From Xanthomonas sp. DAR 80977 (GTDB lineage: Bacteria; Pseudomonadota; Gammaproteobacteria; Xanthomonadales; Xanthomonadaceae), in NCBI RefSeq assembly GCF_041240605.1, contig NZ_CP162487.1, positions 4,595,001 through 4,659,000 of the forward strand: a stretch of 64,000 bases of DNA, read 5' to 3'. Made by a program: the position numbers and the translations under genes. Positions 21,327 through 30,328 of this stretch are shown here, piece by piece; position 1 is the stretch's first letter; each line of letters begins with the position of its first letter. The notes beneath the pieces were generated by a model. The model was not told the DNA's origin. It saw only the letters and a list, made by a program, of their open reading frames with translations, and ran no database searches.

Positions 21327-22454
21327 TCAGCTGGCGATGCGCAGGATCGGCTTGAGGGTGACGCCGCTGCTGCTGTCGGCGGCCGCTTCGTTGATCTGCG
21401 CCAACGGATAGAACTTCACCAGCTTGTCGAACGGGAAGCGGCCCTGCTGGTAGAGCGTCACCAGCTGCGGAATGAACACCTGCGGCACGCTGTCGCCCTC
21501 GACGATGCCGCGGATGCTGCGCCCGCCCAGCAGCAGGTTGTTGACGTCGAACTCGGCCTTGGTGCCGAGCTTGGGCGCGCCGACCACGCCGATCGTGCCG
21601 AGCCCGCCCAGCGCCTCGATACCGAGCGCCAGTACGTCCGGACGCCCGGTGGATTCCAGCGCGAAGTCGGCGCCGCCGCTGGTGATCGCGCGCACCGCCT
21701 CGACCAGGTCGCCCTCGCGGCTGTCGATCGTGTGGGTGGCGCCTAGTTCCATGGCCAGCTCCAGCCGCGATGGCACCACGTCCACGGCGACGATGCAGGT
21801 GGCGCCGGCCACCCGCGCCGCCATCACCGCGCTGAGTCCGACCGCGCCGGCGCCGAACGCCACGAAGCTGCTGCCGGGTCGCACCTTCAACGCATTGATC
21901 ACCGCGCCGGCGCCGGTCTGGATGCCGCAGCCGAGCGGGCCGAGCAATTCCAGCGGCGCATCGTGCGGCACCTTGACCGCGTTGTTCTCGCGCGCCAGCG
22001 CATAGGTGGCGAACGAGGACTGGGCGAAGAAGTGGTCGTGCAGCGGCTGCCCCTGCAGGTCCTCGATGGCGGTGTGGCCATGCGCGTCGCCGCCGCCGAA
22101 ATTGCGCGGAAAGAACTCCTTGCAGTACGCGCCATGGCCGCCGTCGCAGGGATTGCAGTGGCCGCAGGCGCCGTAGGTCAGCACCACGTGGTCGCCGACC
22201 TGCAGCGCCTTGACGTTGGGGCCGAGCGCCTCGACCACGCCGGCGCCCTCGTGGCCGAGCACCGCCGGCAGCGGTACCGGGTAGTACTGGTCGCGCACGA
22301 TCAGGTCGGTATGGCACAGGCCGGTGGCCACCACCCGCACCAGCACCTCGTCGTCCTGCGGCGCGCGGATGCGCGCCTGCTCGATGCTGAAGGGCTGTTG
22401 CGGCGCGCGCGCCACCGCCACGGTGATCTGGCGATTGCTGGTTGTTGCGTTCAT
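21327..22454 (-). CDS. areB: Zinc-dependent aryl (benzyl) alcohol dehydrogenase
   Basis: Predicted to oxidise benzyl alcohol to benzaldehyde with NAD+. The 375-aa medium-chain dehydrogenase has the catalytic zinc Cys-47/His-48 (GLCHTD), GHEGAGVV, the four-Cys structural zinc segment (YGACGHCNPCDGG ... YC), and the Rossmann motif GAGAVGLSAVM. It resembles the XylB/AreB class. It is the last gene of the aromatic cluster, 20 bp downstream of the benzaldehyde dehydrogenase gene, which supports the substrate. The symbol is used by analogy with Acinetobacter. Confidence 0.83.
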   Translation of the reverse strand: MNATTSNRQITVAVARAPQQPFSIEQARIRAPQDDEVLVRVVATGLCHTDLIVRDQYYPVPLPAVLGHEGAGVVEALGPNVKALQVGDHVVLTYGACGHCNPCDGGHGAYCKEFFPRNFGGGDAHGHTAIEDLQGQPLHDHFFAQSSFATYALARENNAVKVPHDAPLELLGPLGCGIQTGAGAVINALKVRPGSSFVAFGAGAVGLSAVMAARVAGATCIVAVDVVPSRLELAMELGATHTIDSREGDLVEAVRAITSGGADFALESTGRPDVLALGIEALGGLGTIGVVGAPKLGTKAEFDVNNLLLGGRSIRGIVEGDSVPQVFIPQLVTLYQQGRFPFDKLVKFYPLAQINEAAADSSSGVTLKPILRIAS

Positions 22455-22473
22455 CGGGAATGTCTCCTGGGAT

Positions 22474-23937
22474 TCAAAGCGGATAGGCGGGCGCTGTGCC
22501 CTTGACGGTCAGCCACTGCCACTGGGTGAATTCCTCCCAGTTGGCCGGGCCGCCGATGCTGCTGCCGTTGCCCGACGCGCCGACGCCGCCGAACGGATTG
22601 ATGACCTCGTCGTTGACGGTCTGGTCGTTGATGTGCAGCAGGCCGGTACGCAGCTGCTCGCCCAGCGCCAGCGCGCGGCCGACGTCGGCCGAGAGGACCG
22701 CCATCGACAGGCCGTACTCGGTGTCGTTGGCCAGGGCGACGGCCTCGGCGTCGGTGTCGAACGGCACCACCACCGCGACCGGGGCGAAGATCTCCTCGCG
22801 GAACGCCGGATTGTCGGGACCGACGTCGCTGAGCACGGTCGGCTCGAAGAACAGCTCGCGGTAGCCGCCGCCGGCGGCGACGGTGGCGCCGGCCTGGCGC
22901 GCGGCCGCGACCAGCGCCGCGGCGTGGTCGCGCTGGGCCGCGTTGATCAGCGGCCCGAGCGCGACCTGGCCGCTGGCCGGATCGCCGACGCTCAGGCTGT
23001 TGGCCTTGGCGACCAGCCGCTCCACGAAGCGCGGGTAGAGCGCGCGCTGCACCAGCACGCGGCCGGTGGACATGCAGATCTGGCCCTGGTGCAGATACGC
23101 GCCCCAGGCGGTGTTGGCGATCGCCAGGTCCAGGTCGGCATCGTCGAGCACGATCAGCGAGTTCTTGCCGCCCAGTTCCAGCGACACCTTCTTCAGGTGC
23201 CGGCTGGCCGCCTCGCCGACCTTGCGCCCGGCCGCGGTGGAGCCGGTGAACTGGATCATCGCCACGTGCGGGTCGGCGGTCAGCGCCGCGCCGGCGGCAC
23301 CGTCGCCGGGCAGCACGTGCAGCACGCCGGCCGGCAAGCCGGCCAGTTCGAAAAGCCGCGCGATGACCACGCCGCCGCACACCGCGGTGCGCGGATCGGG
23401 CTTGAGCACCACCGCGTTGCCCAGGGCCAGCGCCGGCGCCACCGCGCGCATGGCCAGGTACAGCGGGAAGTTGAACGGCGCGATGACCCCGACCACCCCG
23501 AGCGGGCGCCGCCGCGCCAGGCTCAGCCGCCCGGGCGTGGACGGCAGCACCTCGCCGACGCTGTGCGACGGCAGCGCCGCCGCCTCGTGCAGCGCGGTCG
23601 CGCACAGGCTCGCCTCGAAGCCGGCCTTGCCCTGGGTGGAACCGCTCTCGCGCACGATCCAGTCGGCGATCTCCGGCAGGAACCGCTCGGCCAGTTGCGC
23701 GGCCTTGCGCAACACCTGCGTGCGCTGCGCATACGGCGCCGCGGCCCAGGCGCGCTGTGCCTGCGCCGCCGCGGCGGCGGCCGCGGCGATCTGCGCCGGG
23801 CCGGCCAGGCCGATACGGCCCAGGACCTGGCCGGTGGCCGGCTCGATCGCCTCGGCGCCGTCCGCGGCCGCCTGCCATTGGCCGCCGAACAAGGCCCCGT
23901 GCCAGAAATCGCCCTGCAAGAAAATACTGTCGCTCAT
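22474..23937 (-). CDS. areC: Benzaldehyde dehydrogenase (NAD+)
   Basis: Predicted to oxidise benzaldehyde to benzoate. The 487-aa aldehyde dehydrogenase has FNFPLYLAMRAVAPALALGN, the catalytic Glu in LELGGKN, the catalytic Cys in HQGQICMSTGR, and the C-terminal NPFGGVGASGNG. It is closest in look to the XylC/AreC group. I chose the ATG at 23937. It lies between the hydrolase and the alcohol dehydrogenase, completing a route from benzyl alcohol to the substrate of BenABC. The symbol is by analogy with Acinetobacter. Confidence 0.85.
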   Translation of the reverse strand: MSDSIFLQGDFWHGALFGGQWQAAADGAEAIEPATGQVLGRIGLAGPAQIAAAAAAAAQAQRAWAAAPYAQRTQVLRKAAQLAERFLPEIADWIVRESGSTQGKAGFEASLCATALHEAAALPSHSVGEVLPSTPGRLSLARRRPLGVVGVIAPFNFPLYLAMRAVAPALALGNAVVLKPDPRTAVCGGVVIARLFELAGLPAGVLHVLPGDGAAGAALTADPHVAMIQFTGSTAAGRKVGEAASRHLKKVSLELGGKNSLIVLDDADLDLAIANTAWGAYLHQGQICMSTGRVLVQRALYPRFVERLVAKANSLSVGDPASGQVALGPLINAAQRDHAAALVAAARQAGATVAAGGGYRELFFEPTVLSDVGPDNPAFREEIFAPVAVVVPFDTDAEAVALANDTEYGLSMAVLSADVGRALALGEQLRTGLLHINDQTVNDEVINPFGGVGASGNGSSIGGPANWEEFTQWQWLTVKGTAPAYPL

Positions 23938-24001
23938 CGCTGTTTCCTCTTGGTGTCCACTGCCTGGAATCGGCGCGGCGACGGCCGCGCCGACCGTGTC
24001 G

Positions 24002-24964
24002 TCATGCCAGCCGCGCGCGCAGGAACGCGCCGGCGTACTCGATCGCCTGTACCGCCGCCGGCAGTACCCCGGCCATCTCGACGAAGCCGTGCACCATGCC
24101 CGGCAACTCGACGTACTCCACCGCCCCGCCGGCTGCGCGCAGGGCCTCGGCGTAGCGGCGGCCGTCGTCGCGCAGCACGTCGCAGGCGCCGGCATAGATC
24201 AGTGCCGGCGGCAGGCCGCGCAGGTCCGGCGCGCGCAGCGGCGATAGCCGCGGATCGCGGGTGTCGAAAGCGGCCACGAACGGATCCGACATCGCCTGCA
24301 TCAGCGCCAGGGTCAGCGGCGGCACCGCGCCGTTCTCGCGCCGCGACGGGAATTCGCGCGCCGCCGGCGACAGGTCGGTGGACGGGTAGAACAGCACCTG
24401 CGCGCGCAGCGCCACCTCGCCGCGCAGTTGCTGGCAGGCCACCGCCGCCAGGCTGCCGCCGGCGCTGTCGCCGGCCACCGCCAGGCGCTGCGCGTCCAGG
24501 TCCAGTGCGCCGGCCTGCGCGGCCAGCCAGCGGATCGCCGCGACCACATCCTGCGGGCCGGCCGGGGCCGGATGTTCCGGCGCCAGGCGGTAGCCCACGC
24601 CCACCACCGCGCAGCCGGCCGCCTGCGCCAGCCGCCGGCAGACCTTGTCGTGGCTGTCCAGGTCGCCTACCGACCAGCCACCGCCATGCAGATAGACGAC
24701 GGCCGCATGCGCCGTTTGCGGGCGGGCGACAGGCAGGTACAGCCGCAGCGGGATCGGCCCGGCCGGGCCGTCGGCAGCCAGGTCGCGGACCTGCGCCACC
24801 GGCAACGGCTCGCCGCCCAGCAGCACGCCGATCTGGCGGTAGGCCTGGCGCATCTCCGGGATCGGCAACGCTTCCAGCGCCGGCGCGCCGCTGGCGGCCA
24901 TGCCGCCGAGCGCCGCCAGCACGTCCGGCGCCAGCCGCGAGGGATCGAACGGATCTGTCTGCAT
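24002..24964 (-). CDS. Alpha/beta-hydrolase of the hormone-sensitive lipase family, probable aromatic ester esterase
   Basis: The 320-aa product has the oxyanion motif HGGGW, the nucleophile elbow GDSAGG, a YRLAPEHP segment and a C-terminal catalytic His (MVHGF), the HSL/carboxylesterase pattern. Because it is between salicylate hydroxylase and the benzaldehyde/benzyl alcohol dehydrogenases, it may release benzyl alcohol or salicylate from esters, as areA or salE do in Acinetobacter (known) - inference here. I chose the ATG at 24964 with GGAG 9 nt upstream; an ATG at 24994 overlaps the preceding stop as ATGA and is a real alternative. Confidence 0.8.
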   Translation of the reverse strand: MQTDPFDPSRLAPDVLAALGGMAASGAPALEALPIPEMRQAYRQIGVLLGGEPLPVAQVRDLAADGPAGPIPLRLYLPVARPQTAHAAVVYLHGGGWSVGDLDSHDKVCRRLAQAAGCAVVGVGYRLAPEHPAPAGPQDVVAAIRWLAAQAGALDLDAQRLAVAGDSAGGSLAAVACQQLRGEVALRAQVLFYPSTDLSPAAREFPSRRENGAVPPLTLALMQAMSDPFVAAFDTRDPRLSPLRAPDLRGLPPALIYAGACDVLRDDGRRYAEALRAAGGAVEYVELPGMVHGFVEMAGVLPAAVQAIEYAGAFLRARLA

Positions 24965-24990
24965 TGCCTTGGCTCCACGATGGGGTCGCA

Positions 24991-26370
24991 TCATTCGGGT
25001 TCATGCCGGCACGGTGCCGGCGCGCGTGGGCGCGCGCCGGCGGCCACGCTCGCACGCGCACGGGGCTGGTCGGTCGCGAGCATGTCCGGGTCGCGCAGGA
25101 TGCTGCGCATCAGCCGCGCCGCCTGCGCCGCTTCGGCCTGCAGATCGTGTTGCCAGATCCAGTCGAAACGCGTGGCCAGCGTGCGCGCCAGTGCGCCGCT
25201 GTCGCCACCGACCCGGCCGTCGCGCAGTTCGTACAGGTCGCCCGCCTCGCGCGAGCTGCGCTGCACGCGGCAGGCGCGCGGTCGCCGCACCTGGTCGTAG
25301 GCCTGCAGCAACGCAGGCAGGTCGCCGCGGCGCAATGCCGGGTCGGCCAGCAGATGCGCCAGCAGATACGCGTCCTCCAGGCCCTGCCCGGCACCGGCGC
25401 CCTGGTGCGGCAGCATCGCGTGCGCGGCATCGCCGATCAGCGCGAGACGGCCATGCGCATAGGCCGGCAGTTCGGCCAGGTCGTGCAGCGCCCAATGGGT
25501 GGGCGCGTCGATGCACTCCAACAGCGTCCGCGCGGCGATGCCCCAGCCGGCGAACGCCTGCAGCATCTCGCGGCGGCTGGCTTCGCGCACCCACGCCTGT
25601 CCGGCCGGCCACTGCGGGGCGGGTTCGCCGCGGTCGGACACGAACGCCACCACGTTGATCAGGCGCCCGCGCTTGATCGGAAAGGTCAGGATGTGGGCGT
25701 CCATGCCCAGGTACATCTGCGGCACGTCCGCCAACCGCGTGTCCACACCCTGCACGGCGAAGGCCGCGCGCAGGCGGCCGCTGTCGATCATGCCGCGGTA
25801 GGCGCAGGTGCCGGTGAAGCGCGGCGCGGCCGCGGCATGGCCCAGCGCCTGCAGCAATGGACCGCGCAGGCTGGACTTGATGCCGTCGGCGGCGATCAAC
25901 AGGTCGCCCCGGTAGCGGCTGCCGTCGGCGAAGACCGCATGCACCGCGCCGGCGTCCTGCGCGATGCGCTCGGCACGCTTGCCGAAATTGGCGAGCCCGG
26001 GCGGCAGGCGCGCGGCCAACGCATCGAGGAAGTCGGCGCGATGCACCGAGGACTGCCCCACCCCGGGCGCGCAGGTGCTGCCGATCAGCTGCGCATCCTC
26101 GCCGCGGCGCCATTCGAACCAGACATCCTGCCATGGCGGCGGGGTGCGGTCGGCGAGTTCGGTGTAGGCCTCGGCCATGCCCAGCCCGGCCAGCGCGCGC
26201 ACCGCGTTGGGCCCGAACGAGACCCCCGCGCCGATCTCGCCGAAGGCCGCGGCCGATTCGAACAATTGCACGTCGAGATGGCGGTGCCGGCACAGGCCCA
26301 GGGCCAGGCCGACCCCGGCGATGCCGCCGCCGACGATGCCGATGCGCAGGGAAGAAGCCGTGGCGTCCAT
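24991..26370 (-). CDS. Salicylate hydroxylase (FAD-dependent monooxygenase)
   Basis: Predicted to convert salicylate to catechol and CO2 with NAD(P)H and O2. The 459-aa product has the FAD-binding GGGIAGVGLALGL, the DG motif (LLIAADGIKSSLR), and the GD motif (LALIGDAAHAMLPHQGAGAGQGLEDAYLLA). The closest families are NahG/SalA-type salicylate 1-monooxygenases; a related hydroxybenzoate hydroxylase cannot be excluded. It lies 178 bp downstream of benD and its product is the same as that of BenD, so it fits the cluster. Confidence 0.8.
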   Translation of the reverse strand: MDATASSLRIGIVGGGIAGVGLALGLCRHRHLDVQLFESAAAFGEIGAGVSFGPNAVRALAGLGMAEAYTELADRTPPPWQDVWFEWRRGEDAQLIGSTCAPGVGQSSVHRADFLDALAARLPPGLANFGKRAERIAQDAGAVHAVFADGSRYRGDLLIAADGIKSSLRGPLLQALGHAAAAPRFTGTCAYRGMIDSGRLRAAFAVQGVDTRLADVPQMYLGMDAHILTFPIKRGRLINVVAFVSDRGEPAPQWPAGQAWVREASRREMLQAFAGWGIAARTLLECIDAPTHWALHDLAELPAYAHGRLALIGDAAHAMLPHQGAGAGQGLEDAYLLAHLLADPALRRGDLPALLQAYDQVRRPRACRVQRSSREAGDLYELRDGRVGGDSGALARTLATRFDWIWQHDLQAEAAQAARLMRSILRDPDMLATDQPRARASVAAGARPRAPAPCRHEPE

Positions 26371-26548
26371 CGTGTCTCCTGGATTCGATCGCGGCCGGCG
26401 AGGCGGAACATGCCGGCCGGCGGCAGGGTTGCTCTGAAGCAGACGCGCGACTGCCGGGCAGGGGCCGTCGTGCGTGCTGCGGGCGCTGCATCGCCGGAGG
26501 CTCGCCGCCGGATCGATGTGGCGATGGAACCGCCTGCGGCGGCATTGC

Positions 26549-27322
26549 TCAGCCCTGGTCGCCGCCTCCGACCGGCAGCACCGTGCCGGTGATGTAGGAG
26601 GCCTCGTCCGAGGCCAGGAACAGGATCGCCGCGGCCTGCTCGTCGAGCGTGCCGTAGCGCTTCATCAGGCTCGATTCGAGCGTCTGCGCGACGATCTGCC
26701 GGTACCACGCCTGCTCCTGCGCGCTCTGCGCATCCGGGTTGCGCGGCACGCGCCGCGGCGGCGCCTCGGTGCCGCCCGGCGCCACCGCGTTGACGCGGAT
26801 GCCGTGCCCGGCATGTTCGAACGCCAGGCACGCGGTCAGCGCGTTGACGCCGCCCTTGGCCGCGCCGTAGGGCACCCGGTGCAGGCTGCGGGTGGCCACG
26901 GACGAGACATTGACGATGGCCCCGCCGCCCTGCGCGATCAGATACGGCAACACCGCGCGGCAGCCCCACAGCGCCGGGAACAGCGAGCGCCGCACTTCGG
27001 CTTCGATCTGCTCCGGCGCGTAATGCTGGAACGGCTGCGCCCAGATGGTGCCGCCGACGTTGTTGACCAGCACGTCGATGCGGCCCATGCGCGCGTGCGC
27101 GAAGGCCATGGCGCGCGCGTTCTCCGGGTAGTGCTCCAGGTCGGCGGCCAGCGTGGCGACCTCGGCCGGGGCCAGCGCCTGCTCCAGTTCGGCCACGTGC
27201 GCGGCGCGATCCACCAACACCAGCCGCGCGCCTTCGGCGGCGGCGCGCTCGGCCACGCGGCGGCCGATGCCCTGGGCCGCGCCGGTGACCACCACGACCT
27301 TGCCGGCGAAGCGTGCGCTCAC
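26549..27322 (-). CDS. benD: cis-1,2-dihydroxycyclohexadiene carboxylate dehydrogenase
   Basis: Converts the benzoate dihydrodiol to catechol with loss of CO2 and formation of NADH. The 257-aa short-chain dehydrogenase has GAAQGIGR (NAD binding), NNVGG, the catalytic Ser in NVSS, and a YGAAKGG Tyr-Lys pair. The segment GTIWAQPFQHY is typical of BenD. The GTG at 27322 overlaps the benC stop codon by 4 bp (GTGA), indicating coupling. It follows benABC in the order seen in other ben operons. Confidence 0.93.
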   Translation of the reverse strand: MSARFAGKVVVVTGAAQGIGRRVAERAAAEGARLVLVDRAAHVAELEQALAPAEVATLAADLEHYPENARAMAFAHARMGRIDVLVNNVGGTIWAQPFQHYAPEQIEAEVRRSLFPALWGCRAVLPYLIAQGGGAIVNVSSVATRSLHRVPYGAAKGGVNALTACLAFEHAGHGIRVNAVAPGGTEAPPRRVPRNPDAQSAQEQAWYRQIVAQTLESSLMKRYGTLDEQAAAILFLASDEASYITGTVLPVGGGDQG

Positions 27323-28350
27323 GCGGCCCGCTCCTGCGCCGGCGCGGCGGCGCTGGGCGTGAACTTCTCGTAGTGGAAGCTGGCCGGCGCCAGGCCGATG
27401 CTGCGGAAATGCGCGCGCACCGCCTCGACCATCGGTGGCGGGCCGCACAGGTACACATCCACGTCGCCGTCGTGCAGAACGTGCGCCGGCAGGTGCTCGG
27501 TGACGTAGCCGGTGCGCGGATGCGCGGCGCCAGGGTCGACCACGCAGGTGTCGTAGCTGAACCAGGCCAGCCGCTCGGCGAAGGCCTGCAGGCGCTCGAG
27601 CAGGACCAGGTCGGCGCCGCGGGTCACGCCGTACATCAGGTGCACCGGATGCGCGCAGCCGCGGGCCTCCAGTTGCGCAAGCATCGACAGGAACGGCGCC
27701 AGGCCGGTGCCGCCGGCCAGCATCAGCAGCGGCCGCGCCACCTCGCGCAGGTAGAAACTGCCGAGCGGCCCGCTCAGCTCCAGTACCTGCCCCGGCCGGG
27801 CCGTGTCCAGGAAGCCGCTCATCAGGCCGCCGGGCACGCGCCGGATCAGGAAGCTCAGCGCCGCCGCGCCGGGGGCGGAACTGAAGGAATACGCACGCAC
27901 CTGCCCGCTGCCGGGCACGGCGATGTTGACGTACTGGCCGGGCAGGAACGCGGGGACGTCGCCGATCGCGTCCAGCCTCAGTTCCAGCGCGGCGTCGGCG
28001 TGCGCGACCACCTCCGCGACGGCGGCCTGGAAGCGCGCGCTGCCGGTCTTGCATGCGATCGAGGTCGCCGGCACCGCCAGCGCGCAATCCGAACGCGGCC
28101 GCATCTGGCAGGTCAGCACCAGGCCGGCGGCGGCCTCCCCGGCGCTCAGCGCGTCCTCGATGTAGTCCTCGCCCAGGTCGTAGCGCCCGCTCTCGGCGCG
28201 GCACTTGCAGGTGCCGCAGACGCCGTCGGCGCAGTCCATCGGCAGGTTGATCCTGTTGCGGAAGGCGGCGTCGAGCACTTTCTCGCCGTCGTTGCAGTCG
28301 ACGAAGCGGGTGACCCCGTCTTCGAAATTCAGCGCGATGCGGTAGGACAT
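27319..28350 (-). CDS. benC: Benzoate 1,2-dioxygenase reductase component
   Basis: Passes electrons from NADH to the BenAB oxygenase. The 343-aa product has an N-terminal plant-type [2Fe-2S] ferredoxin domain with CADGVCGTCKC and a downstream LTCQ, followed by a ferredoxin-NADP reductase module: the FAD motif RAYSFSS, the NAD-binding GGTGLAPFLSML and C-terminal CGPPPMVEAV. This three-domain order is diagnostic for BenC/XylZ. The ATG at 28350 lies 26 bp after benB. Confidence 0.95.
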   Translation of the reverse strand: MSYRIALNFEDGVTRFVDCNDGEKVLDAAFRNRINLPMDCADGVCGTCKCRAESGRYDLGEDYIEDALSAGEAAAGLVLTCQMRPRSDCALAVPATSIACKTGSARFQAAVAEVVAHADAALELRLDAIGDVPAFLPGQYVNIAVPGSGQVRAYSFSSAPGAAALSFLIRRVPGGLMSGFLDTARPGQVLELSGPLGSFYLREVARPLLMLAGGTGLAPFLSMLAQLEARGCAHPVHLMYGVTRGADLVLLERLQAFAERLAWFSYDTCVVDPGAAHPRTGYVTEHLPAHVLHDGDVDVYLCGPPPMVEAVRAHFRSIGLAPASFHYEKFTPSAAAPAQERAA

Positions 28351-28376
28351 GGCGGTTGCTCGCAGTGGCGTGCCGG

Positions 28377-28865
28377 TCAGACGTGGTAGACGTCGACGAC
28401 CTGGCGGATGTAGTCGTTCTTCAGCACGATCGTCTTGCGCGCGATGCGCAGCGCGTCGCCGTGCCTGCGCAAGGTGAGCAGCATCGTCCCGAAGAACTGG
28501 TCGGTGACCTTGTAGCGGTGGCTGAGGGTGTGGAAGTTGTAGCGGACCTCGATCTCCTCGCCGCGCTCGGCCAGCACCTCGACGTTGGCCACGCTGTGGC
28601 TGGTGCGCGGTTCCGGCGTGGACGCGCCGGAGCGCTCGGTCTTGATCCGGAACACGCGGTCCTCCAGCCCGGAACGGTCGGCGTAGTAGATCAGCGAGAT
28701 CTGCGACTGCGGGTCTTCGGTGAGCCGGTCGTCGTCGTCCCAGGCCGGCATCCAGTAGATCGCGTCCTCGGCATACAGCGTCAGCCATTCGTCCCATTGG
28801 CGGTCGTCGAGCAGGCGCGCCTCGCGGTACAGGAACGCGCAGATCGCGTGGTGGTCGGTGCTCAT
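28377..28865 (-). CDS. benB: Benzoate 1,2-dioxygenase small (beta) subunit
   Basis: Structural beta subunit of the alpha3beta3 oxygenase. The 162-aa product has the cystatin-like fold of ring-hydroxylating dioxygenase beta subunits, with [18 protein letters not shown] near the N-terminus, the YWMPAWDDD loop, and [19 protein letters not shown] at the C-terminus. The ATG at 28865 overlaps the benA stop codon as ATGA. Its order between benA and benC is conserved in ben operons. Confidence 0.95.
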   Translation of the reverse strand: MSTDHHAICAFLYREARLLDDRQWDEWLTLYAEDAIYWMPAWDDDDRLTEDPQSQISLIYYADRSGLEDRVFRIKTERSGASTPEPRTSHSVANVEVLAERGEEIEVRYNFHTLSHRYKVTDQFFGTMLLTLRRHGDALRIARKTIVLKNDYIRQVVDVYHV

Positions 28866-30217
28866 GCCGCGCACGCCCGTTCCTGCGCGAGCGCCTCGCG
28901 CATCGCCGCGGCCCAGTATGCGTGCTGGCGCACGAACAGGCCTTCGTCCTCGCTGCGCTCGCCGGACAGCAGCGGCGCCAGCCCCATCCGCCGCGCGTTC
29001 TCGTCCGGGCCGTCGATCCACAGCGGCGCGCCGCGGCTGAGGTCGTTCCACGGCGCCGCGCTGCCGGCGTAGCCCGCCTGGCAGGCACGGAACTCCTCCA
29101 GGTCGTCGGCGGTGCCCATGCCGGAGACGTTGAAGAAATCCTCGTACTGGCGGATGCGGGTGGCGCGGTCGCGCGCGCTCTCGCCCTTCGGCGCGAAGCA
29201 GAAGATGCTGACCTCGGTCCTGTCCACGTCGATCGGCCGGGTGACGCGGATCTGGGTGGAGAACTGGTCCATCAGGAACAGATTCGGATACAGGCACAGG
29301 TTGCGGGTCTGCTCGACGATGAAACCGGCGCGTTCGGCGCCCAGCCGCTGCGCGAGTTCCTCGCGCTGGCGATACACCGGGCGCACCTCCGGGTTCATGG
29401 TCTTGGTCCACAGCAGGATGTGGCCGTTCTCGAAGCCGTACACGCCGGCCACGCTCCTGCTCCAGCCGCTGGCATCGACCGCCTGGGTGCCTTCCTGCTT
29501 GCGCCGGCCCATGGTGGCCGCGTAGTTCCAGTGCACGGTGCTGACGTGGTAACCGTCGCAGCCGTTCTCCATCTGCAGTTTCCAGTTGCCGTCGTAGATG
29601 TAGGACGAATTGCCGCGCAGCACCTCCAGCCCGTCCGGCGCCTGGTCGACGATCTGGTCGACGATCAGCCGCGCCTGGCCCAGGAACTGCTCCAGCGGCG
29701 CCACGTCCTCGCGCAGGCTGCCGAACAGGAAACCGCGATAGCTCTCGAAGCGCGGCACGCGCTTGAGGTCGTGGGCGCCGTCCTGGCCGAACTGCGGCGG
29801 GTACTGGGTGGTCTTCTCGTCCTTGACCTTCAGCAGCTTGCCGCTGTTGGAAAAGGTCCAGCCATGGAACGGACAGGTGAAGCTGCCCTTGTTGCCGTGC
29901 TTGCGCCGGCACAGCATCGCGCCGCGGTGCGCGCAGGCGTTGATCACCGCGTGCAGCTGCCCGCTCTTGTCGCGGGTGATCACCACCGGCTGGCGGCCGA
30001 TGTAGGTGGTGTAGTAGTCGTTGGCGTTGGGGATCTGGCTCTCGTGCGCCAGGTATACCCAGTTGCCTTCGAAGATGTGCTTCATCTCCAGCTCGAACAG
30101 GTCGGCGTTGGTGAAGATGTCGCGGCGGCAGCGGAACCTGCCGGCGGCGTGGTCGTCCTGGACGGCGCTGGCGAGCAAGGCGTCGAGCGCAGTCGCTTTG
30201 TCGATGACGGCGGACAT
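28862..30217 (-). CDS. benA: Benzoate 1,2-dioxygenase large (alpha) subunit
   Basis: Catalytic subunit that forms cis-1,2-dihydroxycyclohexa-3,5-diene carboxylate. The 451-aa product has a Rieske centre with Cys-95/His-97 and Cys-115/His-118 (CAHRG and CPFHGW) and a mononuclear iron segment [13 protein letters not shown]. These features and the [16 protein letters not shown] context fit benzoate/toluate dioxygenases. AGGAGA precedes the ATG at 30217. It is 111 bp after catA in the same cluster. Confidence 0.95.
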   Translation of the reverse strand: MSAVIDKATALDALLASAVQDDHAAGRFRCRRDIFTNADLFELEMKHIFEGNWVYLAHESQIPNANDYYTTYIGRQPVVITRDKSGQLHAVINACAHRGAMLCRRKHGNKGSFTCPFHGWTFSNSGKLLKVKDEKTTQYPPQFGQDGAHDLKRVPRFESYRGFLFGSLREDVAPLEQFLGQARLIVDQIVDQAPDGLEVLRGNSSYIYDGNWKLQMENGCDGYHVSTVHWNYAATMGRRKQEGTQAVDASGWSRSVAGVYGFENGHILLWTKTMNPEVRPVYRQREELAQRLGAERAGFIVEQTRNLCLYPNLFLMDQFSTQIRVTRPIDVDRTEVSIFCFAPKGESARDRATRIRQYEDFFNVSGMGTADDLEEFRACQAGYAGSAAPWNDLSRGAPLWIDGPDENARRMGLAPLLSGERSEDEGLFVRQHAYWAAAMREALAQERACAA

Positions 30218-30328
30218 GGCGTTGTCTCCTGGAAGGAAGGCGGCGGCGGGCGGCGCGGCGCCAGCGAGCCGCAGCGGTGACCGATGCAGGGCGATGCGCG
30301 CGGCGGCCGCCCTGCGTGGCGACGGGAA

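Noticed and set aside
22324-26592. A 1422-aa plus-strand open frame across the aromatic cluster
   Set aside because: Antisense to four well-supported genes, no start signal, low-complexity Arg/His/Ala content.
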